NCBI RefSeq assembly: GCF_022008395.1
Contig: NZ_JAIRBB010000001.1
Span: 248,001-312,000 of the forward strand
Reading direction: 5' to 3'
DNA length: 64,000 bases
From: Aequorivita xiaoshiensis
GTDB lineage: Bacteria; Bacteroidota; Bacteroidia; Flavobacteriales; Flavobacteriaceae
Shown here: in pieces, positions 26,305-35,212 of the stretch
Position numbering within the stretch: position 1 is the first letter of the stretch
Layout: each line of letters opens with the position of its first letter
The notes under the pieces: model-generated
Told to the model about the DNA's origin: nothing
Seen by the model: only the letters and a program-made list of their open reading frames with translations
Database searches by the model: none
Made by a program: the position numbers and the translations under genes

Positions 26305-29300
26305 TTATTTTTCATCTTGAACTTCAACTTCAAATGTATCTGGGGTTTTATTCATTTTATCTTGTATCCATTGGAAAAAGATATATAGAATAGGAATTAC
26401 AAATACTCCGAAAATAGTTCCAATTAATAATCCACCTACTGCTCCTGTTCCAATTGCATTGTTCCCACGCGCTCCAATACCTGTAGCAAAAACTAACGGT
26501 AAAAGACCAACGATAAAGGCAAACGATGTCATCAAAATAGGTCTAAGTCTAGACTTCGCACCTTCAAATGCAGCAGTCATACGGGAAAGTCCTGTTCTAC
26601 GTCTTTGAAGCGCGAATTCAACAATCAGAATCGCGTTTTTGGCTAATAATCCAATAAGCATTATAAGTGCAATTTGGAAGTAAACGTTGTTCTCCAATCC
26701 TGAAAACTTGGTAACTATATAGGCTCCAAAAACACCCACTGGCACAGAAAATATTACTGAGAATGGAATTAAGAAGCTTTCGTATTGTGCTGCTAGAATG
26801 AAATACACAAATAGTAAAACTAGAATAAAAATAAATGTAGTTTGACTACCTGCTGAAATCTCCTCACGCGTAAGTCCAGAGAAAGCTACAGTATATTCCT
26901 GAGGTAAGTTTTGACTTACTTCTTGAACTGCTTTAATAGCATCTCCGGAAGAGTAACCAGGCGCTGCTGCACCGTTCACACTTGCAGAGTTAAACAGGTT
27001 AAATCTAGTTACCGATTGAGGCCCATATACTCTTTCTAGCGTTATAAACTCCGTAATTGGAGCCATTTCACCTTGTGAGTTACGTACGAATATCTGATTC
27101 AAACTTTCAACAGACGTTCTATCTTCTGGTAATGCTTGTACAAATACGCGATACTGCTTTCCGTATCTAGAGAAATCGGCTGCATAGATACTTCCTATAT
27201 ATCCTTGTAGCGTTGTAAGAATTGAACTTACGCTAATCCCAGCTTCTTTAGCTTTAGAAATATCAACATCAATTTCGTATTGCGGATAATCTGTATTAAA
27301 AGATGACTGCGCATACATAATTTCTGGTCTCTGCATTAATTCTTGCAGATAGTTTTGGGTAGCAACACTTAAGTCGTTAAAACTTCCACCAGTTCTATCC
27401 AAAACTTTCATTTCAAAACCTGAAGAGATACCGAAACCTGGTACACTTGGAGGTTGGAAAAATAGAATATTCGCATCTGGAATAGTTGCAGCAACTCCGA
27501 AAAGTTTCCCAGTAATTGCTTCTACCGATCTATCATCATCTTCTCTTTCAGACCAATTATCTAATTTAATGAAACCAATCCCGTAGTTACTACCTGAACC
27601 ACTAATAATACTAAATCCATTTACTAATGAGATATCTCTAATTCCAGGAATATCTTTAATTTTTTCTTGTAATTCTTTGGTAACTCCAACAGTTCTATCT
27701 AATGAAGCTCCAGCTGGAAGTTCCACGTTTGCGAAAATAAGCCCTCTATCCTCGTCAGGAACGAAACCTGTAGGAGTAGTGTTAGAGGCCCAAACAATAC
27801 CTACTACACAAATAATTAAGAAAACAACACTAATCCATTTATGTCTATATAAAAATCCTAAGGATCTCATATATCTATCAGTTGTAACAGCAAATGCAGT
27901 GTTGAACTTGCTAAAGAAACGCCCTAATAGGTTTTTCTTTTTAACTTCTTCATCGTGAGTTTTAAGAAATATAGCACATAATGCAGGACTTAATGTCAAT
28001 GCGTTTACTGCGGAAATCACAATGGCCACAATAAGGGTAACACCAAACTGTTCATAGAACACCCCAGTAGGTCCTGTAATAAATGTTACTGGAATAAATA
28101 CTGCTGCCATTACTAAGGTAATTGAGATAATAGCCCCAGTAATTTCATTCATTGCTGAGTGAGTTGCCTTTAATGCTGTTTCTGCTCCTTCTTCAAGTTT
28201 AGCATGCACCGCTTCCACAACTACAATAGCATCATCCACTACAATTCCAATTGCTAGTACGAGTGCAAATAATGTTAACAGGTTTATTGAATACCCAAAC
28301 ATATTTAAGAAAAAGAAGGTACCTACAATAGAAACCGGTACAGCAATAGCAGGAATTAAAGTTGAACGGAAATCCTGTAAGAAAATAAACACTACCAAGA
28401 ACACCAATAAAAAGGCTTCAATAAGTGTTGTTATTACTTTACTAATCGAAGCTTCCAAAAACTCGTTAGAGTCGAAGTTAACTATATGCTTAACTCCTTT
28501 TGGGAAGTCTTTCTCCATAACCTCAAACTTCTCATGCACAGTACGGATAATCTCCTGAGCATTAGAACCAGCTGTTTGATAAATAGCCATACTCACCCCT
28601 GGATTACCATTGGTGAATGATATAGAACCGTAGTTTTGAGCGTCTAACTCAACTTCAGCAACATCTTTAAGAGTAAGGAATTTTCCATTTCCTAACGACT
28701 TAATTACAATTTCTTCATATTGAGAAGCTTCTTTATATCTACCGCTATAGGTTAAAACATATTCAAAAGACTCTGCATTGTTTTGTCCTAAAGACCCTGC
28801 TGCAGCTTCTCTACTTTGCTCTCTAATAGCAGCAGTAATATCTGCTGGCTCTAGATTATAAGCAGCTAATTTTTCTGGTTTTAACCAAATACGCATTGCG
28901 TAATCTTTACCACCAAATACGTTTACGCCCCCAACTCCATTAATCCTTTTCAATTCTGGGAGTACATTAATATTTAAATAGTTTTGGATATAGGTACCAT
29001 CATAATCTTCATTTTCAGAATAAACTGTAATAAACATTAAGGCACTGGTTTGTTGTTTCTGCGTAATTACCCCAGATTGAGTTACCTCTGATGGTAATAA
29101 TGAAGTAGCACGTGCCACACGGTTTTGTACGTTTACCGCAGCAATGTCTGGATCTACGTCTTGGTCAAAAAACACGTTTATACTTGCACTACCGTTGTTA
29201 CTCGCAGTTGAAGTGATGTAAGTCATCCCTTCTACCCCGTTAATCTGTTCCTCAATCGGAACAATTACACTCTCAAGTACTGTCGCAGCGTTCGCACCAG

Positions 29301-29448
29301 GATAGTTGGCAGAAACCTGTACCGTAGGTGGAGCAATTTCTGGATACTGAGTGGTAGGTAGCGTTGTAATACCTAAAACCCCCAATATTAATATGATAAT
29401 GGAAACGACACTAGATAGAACAGGTCGTTCAATAAATTTCTTGATCAT
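26305..29448 (-). CDS. RND multidrug efflux transporter, inner membrane pump (AcrB/HAE1 family)
   Basis: Proton-driven exporter of 1047 residues, the usual HAE1 length. The N-terminus MIKKFIERPVLSSVVSIIILI is followed by a first helix and large periplasmic porter domains (about 40-330 and 560-860). Helices in two bundles include LVLAIGIVVDDAIVVVE with the conserved Asp pair of TM4. FILAAQYESFLIPFSVIFSVPVGVFGA and GLLAKNAILIVEFA are conserved in the second half. The ending is charged. It lies between the adaptor and channel genes, so the pump is complete. Confidence 0.97.
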   Translation of the reverse strand: MIKKFIERPVLSSVVSIIILILGVLGITTLPTTQYPEIAPPTVQVSANYPGANAATVLESVIVPIEEQINGVEGMTYITSTASNNGSASINVFFDQDVDPDIAAVNVQNRVARATSLLPSEVTQSGVITQKQQTSALMFITVYSENEDYDGTYIQNYLNINVLPELKRINGVGGVNVFGGKDYAMRIWLKPEKLAAYNLEPADITAAIREQSREAAAGSLGQNNAESFEYVLTYSGRYKEASQYEEIVIKSLGNGKFLTLKDVAEVELDAQNYGSISFTNGNPGVSMAIYQTAGSNAQEIIRTVHEKFEVMEKDFPKGVKHIVNFDSNEFLEASISKVITTLIEAFLLVFLVVFIFLQDFRSTLIPAIAVPVSIVGTFFFLNMFGYSINLLTLFALVLAIGIVVDDAIVVVEAVHAKLEEGAETALKATHSAMNEITGAIISITLVMAAVFIPVTFITGPTGVFYEQFGVTLIVAIVISAVNALTLSPALCAIFLKTHDEEVKKKNLLGRFFSKFNTAFAVTTDRYMRSLGFLYRHKWISVVFLIICVVGIVWASNTTPTGFVPDEDRGLIFANVELPAGASLDRTVGVTKELQEKIKDIPGIRDISLVNGFSIISGSGSNYGIGFIKLDNWSEREDDDRSVEAITGKLFGVAATIPDANILFFQPPSVPGFGISSGFEMKVLDRTGGSFNDLSVATQNYLQELMQRPEIMYAQSSFNTDYPQYEIDVDISKAKEAGISVSSILTTLQGYIGSIYAADFSRYGKQYRVFVQALPEDRTSVESLNQIFVRNSQGEMAPITEFITLERVYGPQSVTRFNLFNSASVNGAAAPGYSSGDAIKAVQEVSQNLPQEYTVAFSGLTREEISAGSQTTFIFILVLLFVYFILAAQYESFLIPFSVIFSVPVGVFGAYIVTKFSGLENNVYFQIALIMLIGLLAKNAILIVEFALQRRRTGLSRMTAAFEGAKSRLRPILMTSFAFIVGLLPLVFATGIGARGNNAIGTGAVGGLLIGTIFGVFVIPILYIFFQWIQDKMNKTPDTFEVEVQDEK

Positions 29449-29457
29449 AGTTTCTTC

Positions 29458-30588
29458 TTATTTGAATACTTTTTCTAATCCTTTTGCAATACTGTCAAAA
29501 TCTGCTGGCTGTGCTATAATTGGCGTTTGGTCTCTAAGCTTTCCAACTCCTTTTGCAACTACCTTATCACCTGGATTTATACCGTCTTTTACAATCACTA
29601 AGTTGTCTACACGATCTAAAATATTAATAGCACTTGTAGTAGCTAAAGTATCTCCTTGTACTTTATAAACGTATGTAATCCCTTGTCTTTCATATGTAGC
29701 AGATGCAGGAACAACTGTTGCATTTTCATATGTATTTGGAAGTTGAATTCTTCCACTGTAACCGCTAGAAAGCAATCTATTTGGATTGTCAAAAACAGCT
29801 CTAAATGAAACTGTACCCGTAGAAGGGTTTACTTGAGAATTAATGGTTTCTACAGTTCCCTCTTGATCATATAAAGTACCGTTAGCCAAAATCAAACGAA
29901 CTTTAGGCAGATTCTTTATTTTATCTTCAAGCGTTTTTCCTTCGTTCTTTTCGATAAAATCTAAATAAGCTTTTTCATTTAATGAAAAGAATGCATATAT
30001 CTTGTCTATATCCGCCACAGTTGTTAATGGCACTTGAGAAGATGGGCTTATTAAAGCACCTTCTCTAAAAGGAATAGAACCTACATAACCATCTACAGGG
30101 CTTTTAATAGTAGCATAACCAATATTTGCTGAGATAGAGTTATAAGCACTTTGTGCTTGCGCTAATTTAGCTTTGGCTGTTTCAAGTTGAACACCGCTTA
30201 TAATGTTCTTCTCAACTAGTGGCTTTAGCTTATTTACTTCAACTTGAGCCGCGTTGACATTGGCTCTTGCTGCAGCCGCATCTTGGCTTAAAGATTGTGT
30301 TTCCAATCTAAAAAGTGTTTGCCCTTTTCTTACTTTTTGTCCTTCATCTACCAAAACATGAGTTATATAACCAGAAGTTTTAGCACGCACTTCACTATTA
30401 ATTATACCTTCTAAACTTGTAGGATACGTAGCGTAAGCTGTAACGGTTTGTGAAGGAACTGTTACTACAGGAAATGGTAGTGCTTGTGGAGCTCTTTGGT
30501 TCTGACTTTGATCATTACCACAACTGGCAAAAAACAAGCAAAGCCCTACTAAACCAGGAAGCACATAAGTAAATTGTATTTTTTTCAT
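29458..30588 (-). CDS. RND efflux periplasmic adaptor (membrane fusion protein)
   Basis: Joins the inner-membrane pump to the outer-membrane channel. The chosen start MKKIQFTYVLPGLVGLCLFFASC gives a lipoprotein signal peptide (Cys23). The lipoyl/barrel-sandwich domain is visible as INSEVRAKTSGYITHVLVDEGQKVRKGQTLF. An alpha-hairpin (about 105-165) and beta-barrel domain (YATIKSPVDGYVGSIPFREGALISP) follow. The frame is open to 30621 but that start would lie within the regulator gene. Ten bases separate it from the regulator stop. Confidence 0.95.
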   Translation of the reverse strand: MKKIQFTYVLPGLVGLCLFFASCGNDQSQNQRAPQALPFPVVTVPSQTVTAYATYPTSLEGIINSEVRAKTSGYITHVLVDEGQKVRKGQTLFRLETQSLSQDAAAARANVNAAQVEVNKLKPLVEKNIISGVQLETAKAKLAQAQSAYNSISANIGYATIKSPVDGYVGSIPFREGALISPSSQVPLTTVADIDKIYAFFSLNEKAYLDFIEKNEGKTLEDKIKNLPKVRLILANGTLYDQEGTVETINSQVNPSTGTVSFRAVFDNPNRLLSSGYSGRIQLPNTYENATVVPASATYERQGITYVYKVQGDTLATTSAINILDRVDNLVIVKDGINPGDKVVAKGVGKLRDQTPIIAQPADFDSIAKGLEKVFK

Positions 30589-30598
30589 TTTTGTATAA

Positions 30599-31087
30599 TT
30601 AGTCGTTTTTATGGTTTTCAATTAGTTTTGTACGTAAGTTTATCATCATGCTAGAAGCCTGATTTAAATAGTTTAAATATTCATAGTGAAAGTTAAGGTC
30701 AAACTTCTCTTCTGAATCTTCTGGAAAACTTTTATTCATATCCGATTTGTAGTCAATGATCTCTAAATGAATATCACGTTCCTCATTCCAACTACTTATC
30801 ATCTCATCCATAGACTGCACCCAAGCGTTTGGACTTAGAATAAAGTACTTTTTGCGATCACCAGTTTTGGTGTAATATGTAATTCGATGAGAAGCTTGCA
30901 AAGTAGTGAGATGAGTAAAAATTGTGCTTTTACTCGCTTTAAGTTCACATACTAAGTTTTCAAAAGTTTCACCTTTCTTACCTTTCAAAATTAGGCTAGC
31001 AAGTATTCGAGCCGCTAGAGGAGCTAATTGCTCCTTATGCTCCAAATGCACACCCATTCTTTCTATCAACTTATCTTTTTTACTCAA
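30599..31087 (-). CDS. GbsR/MarR family transcriptional regulator
   Basis: Winged-helix DNA-binding protein of 162 residues and first gene of the efflux operon. The helix-turn-helix region is GKKGETFENLVCELKASKSTIFTHLTTLQASHRITYYTKTGDRKKYF (about residues 34-81), typical of GbsR-type MarR relatives. The C-terminal helices probably dimerise. A palindrome overlapping its promoter (31122-31139) suggests that it represses its own operon, as local regulators of RND pumps usually do. The inducing ligand is unknown. Confidence 0.88.
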   Translation of the reverse strand: MSKKDKLIERMGVHLEHKEQLAPLAARILASLILKGKKGETFENLVCELKASKSTIFTHLTTLQASHRITYYTKTGDRKKYFILSPNAWVQSMDEMISSWNEERDIHLEIIDYKSDMNKSFPEDSEEKFDLNFHYEYLNYLNQASSMMINLRTKLIENHKND

Positions 31088-31107
31088 AATATTTTCTAAT
31101 AAGGCTG

Positions 31108-31115
31108 CAAAGATA
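31108..31115 (-). promoter_or_regulatory. efflux operon promoter -7 box
   Basis: The minus strand reads TATCTTTG, an exact fit to TAnnTTTG, 20 bp before the regulator's ATG. It lies just downstream, in the transcription direction, of a palindrome. Confidence 0.55.
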
Positions 31116-31121
31116 TGATTG

Positions 31122-31139
31122 GTTCGTAAAATACCGAAC
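31122..31139. promoter_or_regulatory. putative operator palindrome of the efflux operon
   Basis: GTTCG and CGAAC half-sites flank 8 bases of A/T-rich sequence (GTTCGTAAAATACCGAAC). The palindrome sits between the expected -33 and -7 positions of the regulator promoter, an ideal place for a repressor dimer. Confidence 0.5.
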
Positions 31140-31194
31140 TAAACAGAGTTTAAATTTTTGTTAAAGTTATTTTGAGTGAATTAACTACTATTTA

Positions 31195-32603
31195 GCAGTA
31201 ATAAATAGCACAATTAATGTTACTCGAGCTATCGTGGTTCAACCAGATGGAAAAATTATTGTGGTTTGACAAGCTGGGGAACCATCAACTGACGTTGCAA
31301 TGGCTGCGCGTTTTAATATAAACGGAGCAATCCACACTTCTTTTGGAGAGGATGGAAATGTACTTATGCCTATAGGTAGTATGAAATCATTCGCTACAGA
31401 TGTAGCCCTTCAAGTAGATAGAAAAATCGTTATGAGCGGATACACTTGGGTTAATGTTACAGCTGATATTTTTGCACTTCGCCTAAACACCGATGGAACT
31501 TTCGACAACTCTTTTGGATCAAATGGAGTTGCACTTGTTGATAATGGATCTGATGTATCAGAGGCTGTAACGATACAAGATGATGGTAAAATATTGGTAG
31601 GTGGATATTCTAATGACAATTTCACAGTTGCCCGATTTAATACTGATGGCACCTTAGATTCCACATTCGGCTCTAATGGATGGTCCACTACAACTTTTCC
31701 TAATGCCCCAATTTATGTGAAAGATGTAAAAGTTCAAGACGATGGAAAAATTGTACTTGGTGGTTTTTTGATAAACAATTAAAACACTTTTGAATTGGAA
31801 CTTGCTAGATAAACAGTGATGGTAGCATTGATAATAGCTTTGGAACTGATCGAATGGTTTCGTTCAATATTGGGAATGGAAACGATTTTGGTGAAGCGCT
31901 TGCTATACAACACGATGGAAAAATTCTTTTATGAGGACATAAGTGAATCAGTAATTTAGGACTTATACACAATTTAGCAGTTGTTCGTCTAAATGAAGAC
32001 GGAACCTTTGACAATACTTATGGAGATAACGGTGTAACTACGGCTCGTTTAGAAGATGGTTCAGATTATTCAGAGGATATTGTTTTACAAGACGACGGAA
32101 AAGTAATCATTGCTGGATATTCTGTTCGTGAAACTGAATATAATCTTGCAATGGCACGTTTTGACACTAATGGAAAATTAGTCAGTACTTTCGGAGTTGA
32201 TGGTATGGTAAGTACAGATTTCAATCAGCATGAAGATTACGGTACAGCAATCACACTTCAGCCAGACAGTAAAATTATCCTTGCTGGTTACTCTTATGCT
32301 CCAACAGGAGGTTCTGAAGTAATCGTTGTACGTTACGACAATGTAATTTTAGGTACTGAAGATTTTCAAAATGTTAAATTCAAATTATTTCCTAACCCAG
32401 CAAACAGCCAAATTACTGTTCAGTTAAGCGATGCTTCTACAAGCTACAAACTTGAAATCTACGACGTTTCAGGTAAAAAAGTTTACGCTTCAGAAATCCA
32501 AAATACAGCTAACATTAATGTTTCAGATTTTGCTTTTGGAGCATATTTAGTGAAACTAACTTCTAACAACAACTCAAGCGTTGTTAGATTTGTTAAGCAA
32601 TAA
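31195..32603 (+). pseudogene. decayed delta-60 repeat protein with T9SS type A sorting domain
   Basis: Seven delta-60 repeats can be read (each with the pattern Q-D-D-G-K-I...G-G-Y and R-F-N-T-D-G-T-L-D..FG). They are followed by a C-terminal T9SS sorting domain (FKLFPNPANSQITVQL to the end at 32603). The frame is broken by TGA at 31267, TAA at 31780, a -1 shift near 31810-31815, and TGA at 31932 and 31944. No start codon or signal peptide is found; in-frame sequence before 31195 runs to a stop at 31177. Intact relatives are secreted surface proteins. Two open pieces remain (31300-31782 and 32151-32603) and should not be counted as genes. Confidence 0.88.
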
Positions 32604-32615
32604 TATTTAAAAAGG

Positions 32616-32707
32616 ATAGGACTAAAAGACGTAGGACATAAGACAGCGTAGATTTCAAAAAGGTTTTATTAATGTAAATCCATTTTGTCCTACGTCTTAA
32701 GTCCTAT
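32616..32707. repeat. inverted repeat with GTAGGAC arms
   Basis: Arms at 32616-32638 and 32686-32707 are complementary except for a one-base difference (core AGACGTAGGACA). A further copy of CTTAAGTCCT follows at 32711-32720 before a T-run. The structure separates the pseudogene from the convergent pbpC and could terminate both. The sequence type resembles repeated intergenic DNA rather than a simple terminator. Confidence 0.6.
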
Positions 32708-32728
32708 TTTCTTAAGTCCTTTTTTTAT

Positions 32729-35110
32729 TTATTGAAGTGTTTTAATTTGGATCCCCTCTTTCAACTCATTTCCTTCACTATCCACAACTGTTAGAATATA
32801 ATTTCCTGGTTTTGGGGAAATAGCCAACTCGTGAAACGTTTCCGTTTTCCCGATATATTCTGAATCTAAATACCAATAAACTATATTTTCTGATGATCGG
32901 TGCGCAAGCTTAAAAATTACTTCGTTCACATTTTCATCAAAATTCTTCGGAAGCAACACTGTTTCATTTTTCTTTGGATATATAAAAGCCATCAACTTTT
33001 CACCATCCTGTCTACAATTAGGCGCAAAAGGTGGCAAAGGATGATATTCTGGATGAAGAGACGCGTAAAAATGTTCCATAACCGGCGGTAGCACAAACCA
33101 ATTCTTTTGAACCATTTCTGAAAGGGAATAACACGAAGAATTAACCCGATAATTTTTCGAAGCATTTAAAAATACGGTTTGATGGTACGGACAAGTTTCG
33201 GTTCTTGCACCGTTTGTTGGAATCCATTCCGTTATTATTTCGTCGCAAAAAAGTCCAGCGAGATGACCGCTTTTTGCACAAATCTCAACCTCAACTAATT
33301 CATCATACGGAATATTAAACCATCCGCTTTGTGGCAAAACATTCAAAACATCAAACAAAATGGGAGCTGCAGCTTGAATTCCAGTTAAACCCGGTCGTCC
33401 TTCGCCATCGGCATTTCCAACCCAAATGCCTATTGCGTATTTTGGCGTAACCCCAACGGCCCACGCGTCTTTAAAGCCGTAACTGGTTCCTGTTTTCCAC
33501 GCAAGTGGTTGACTGCTTGTAAAAAACTCCCAATTTTCTTCACCGCTCGGACGGTTCACCTTTTGCATTGCACCGAAGGTTTCATAAATTGCTCCCGCAT
33601 TCCAAACCGAAGGATTTTGCTGAATTTTTCCGAAGTCGATTTCCTCGTGATTTTTCACATAAACGGGTTCCACAAATTCATTTTTTCGGTATTCGCTGGA
33701 AGAAGTGTTGAAGAAATTTAAAGTTGAAGCCATCCCCGCATACGCTTTTGTAATATCCCATAAGCTGCTTTCCGCGCCGCCCAAAATCATAGACAAACCA
33801 TAATAATCTGCAGGTTTATCGACTGACTTTTGATTCATTTTTCCAAGAATATTATAGAACCGCTGTAAACCGAAATCGCGTAACATCCGCACCGCTGGAA
33901 TATTTAGCGAACGAGAAAGAGCAACGCTAGCGGGCACGGCGCCGTTAAATTGCTTGTCAAAATTTTCAGGTGTATATCCATTCACTGAAGTAGGAACATC
34001 AGCCACCAAAGTATTCGGAAGAATCTCCCCAGCATCTAGCATTGAAGCAAAAAGAAAAGGCTTTAGAATACTCCCCGTGCTTCGCGGTTTTTCAATAACA
34101 TCTACATAGTTATTGTGTTCTTTCGTTGTAGGTGAATTCCCCACATACCCCAAAACTTCGCGTGTATTTACATCCATCACCAAGACCGAAATATTGTGAA
34201 TTTGATTCTGACTCAACAAAAAATGGTGCTCTTTCACAATATTATTTAGCTTTTGTTGAAGTGAAAAATCAATGGTTGTTTCAATGCGTTTTCCTGGATG
34301 CTCTTTTCGAATTTTTTCAGTTAAATGAGGTGCATATTCCGGCAAAGACAACGGTTTTCCGGGTAGGTTTTCATCCAAAGCCAATTGATACGTGGTTTCA
34401 TCAATCACTCCATTTTTGAAAAGTTTCAATAATAAAGCATCTCTTTTCTTCTTTAAAATTTCTTCGTTTTTCCCGGGAAAAATAAGTGAGGGCGCATTTG
34501 GAAGTACCGCTAAAGCAGCAGATTGCCCCCAACTCAATTCGCTCGCAGGAATCCCGAAATAGCGCCAGGACGCAGTTTCCAATCCAACCACATTTCCGCC
34601 GAAAGGCGCGTACGAAGCATATAAATTCAAAATTGATTTTTTCTTAAAACCTGCTTCCAAACGCGTGGCTTGAAAAATTTCAATTAATTTTTCAAAATAA
34701 GTTCTTTCTGTATTTTGTCGGGAAAGACGGATAACTTGTTGGGTAATTGTACTCCCGCCGCGACGGGAATCGGTAGTAAGATTATTCCAAAGTGCTTTTG
34801 AAATTGAAACCGGATTAAAGCCGGGATGCCAATAAAAATGCTCATCTTCAAAGTAGAGAATACATTTTTCAAACCGTTCCGGCACCGAATCCATTTGTGG
34901 AAATCGCCATTGGCCATCGTCTGCAATTCGTGCGCCCAGCATTTGCCCGCTGCTGCTTTCGGCTACGGTTGCGGTGGGAACCTCAAATAATGGCGAGGGA
35001 AGGCAGAAGAGCCAAACCACGAATAAAACTAGCGCGATACTGAGTTTTATTTTGTGAGTTTTAAAATGCTTTTTTAAAGTTGTTCTTTTCAATTTAACTC
35101 CTAAAATCAA
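32729..35110 (-). CDS. pbpC: penicillin-binding protein 1C
   Basis: Bifunctional peptidoglycan synthase-like protein of 793 residues, anchored by one N-terminal helix (about 22-40). The glycosyltransferase 51 domain (about 60-240) has FEDEHFYWHPGFNPVSISKALW with the catalytic Glu and GGSTITQQVIRL. The transpeptidase domain has SILKP (the SxxK motif, about residue 350) and the KTGTS motif (AWKTGTSYGFKDAW). The C-terminal penicillin-binding domain typical of PBP1C is present (about 690-793). PBP1C usually partners the alpha-2-macroglobulin encoded upstream, a pair proposed to repair or defend a breached envelope. Confidence 0.96.
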   Translation of the reverse strand: MILGVKLKRTTLKKHFKTHKIKLSIALVLFVVWLFCLPSPLFEVPTATVAESSSGQMLGARIADDGQWRFPQMDSVPERFEKCILYFEDEHFYWHPGFNPVSISKALWNNLTTDSRRGGSTITQQVIRLSRQNTERTYFEKLIEIFQATRLEAGFKKKSILNLYASYAPFGGNVVGLETASWRYFGIPASELSWGQSAALAVLPNAPSLIFPGKNEEILKKKRDALLLKLFKNGVIDETTYQLALDENLPGKPLSLPEYAPHLTEKIRKEHPGKRIETTIDFSLQQKLNNIVKEHHFLLSQNQIHNISVLVMDVNTREVLGYVGNSPTTKEHNNYVDVIEKPRSTGSILKPFLFASMLDAGEILPNTLVADVPTSVNGYTPENFDKQFNGAVPASVALSRSLNIPAVRMLRDFGLQRFYNILGKMNQKSVDKPADYYGLSMILGGAESSLWDITKAYAGMASTLNFFNTSSSEYRKNEFVEPVYVKNHEEIDFGKIQQNPSVWNAGAIYETFGAMQKVNRPSGEENWEFFTSSQPLAWKTGTSYGFKDAWAVGVTPKYAIGIWVGNADGEGRPGLTGIQAAAPILFDVLNVLPQSGWFNIPYDELVEVEICAKSGHLAGLFCDEIITEWIPTNGARTETCPYHQTVFLNASKNYRVNSSCYSLSEMVQKNWFVLPPVMEHFYASLHPEYHPLPPFAPNCRQDGEKLMAFIYPKKNETVLLPKNFDENVNEVIFKLAHRSSENIVYWYLDSEYIGKTETFHELAISPKPGNYILTVVDSEGNELKEGIQIKTLQ

Positions 35111-35122
35111 TTATGTAGACTA

Positions 35123-35182
35123 ATGTCAGTCTGAGCTTGTCGAAGACCCGTGTGTTGCGCTTCGACAAGCTCAGCGTGACAT
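35123..35182. repeat. 60-bp palindromic hairpin element (gene-less unit)
   Basis: Arms at 35123-35145 and 35160-35182 are 23 bp long and match at 21 positions as inverted repeats; the loop is 14 bp. The arm core is CTGAGCTTGTCGAAG. The arms share design and both mismatch positions with the terminal repeats of the neighbouring GIY-YIG unit, but differ at one core base (CTTGTCG here, CCTGTCG there). Confidence 0.85.
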
Positions 35183-35212
35183 TTATATTTCAATTTATCA
35201 TAAGGTTTTCGA

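Noticed and set aside
31410-32014. Open frames on the minus strand opposite the delta-60 region
   Set aside because: They mirror the repeat pattern of the plus strand and have no start context or family resemblance.
31300-32603. Treating the two open pieces of the delta-60 region as separate genes
   Set aside because: They are fragments of one repeat protein split by stops and a frameshift; the first lacks a signal peptide and the second starts mid-repeat.
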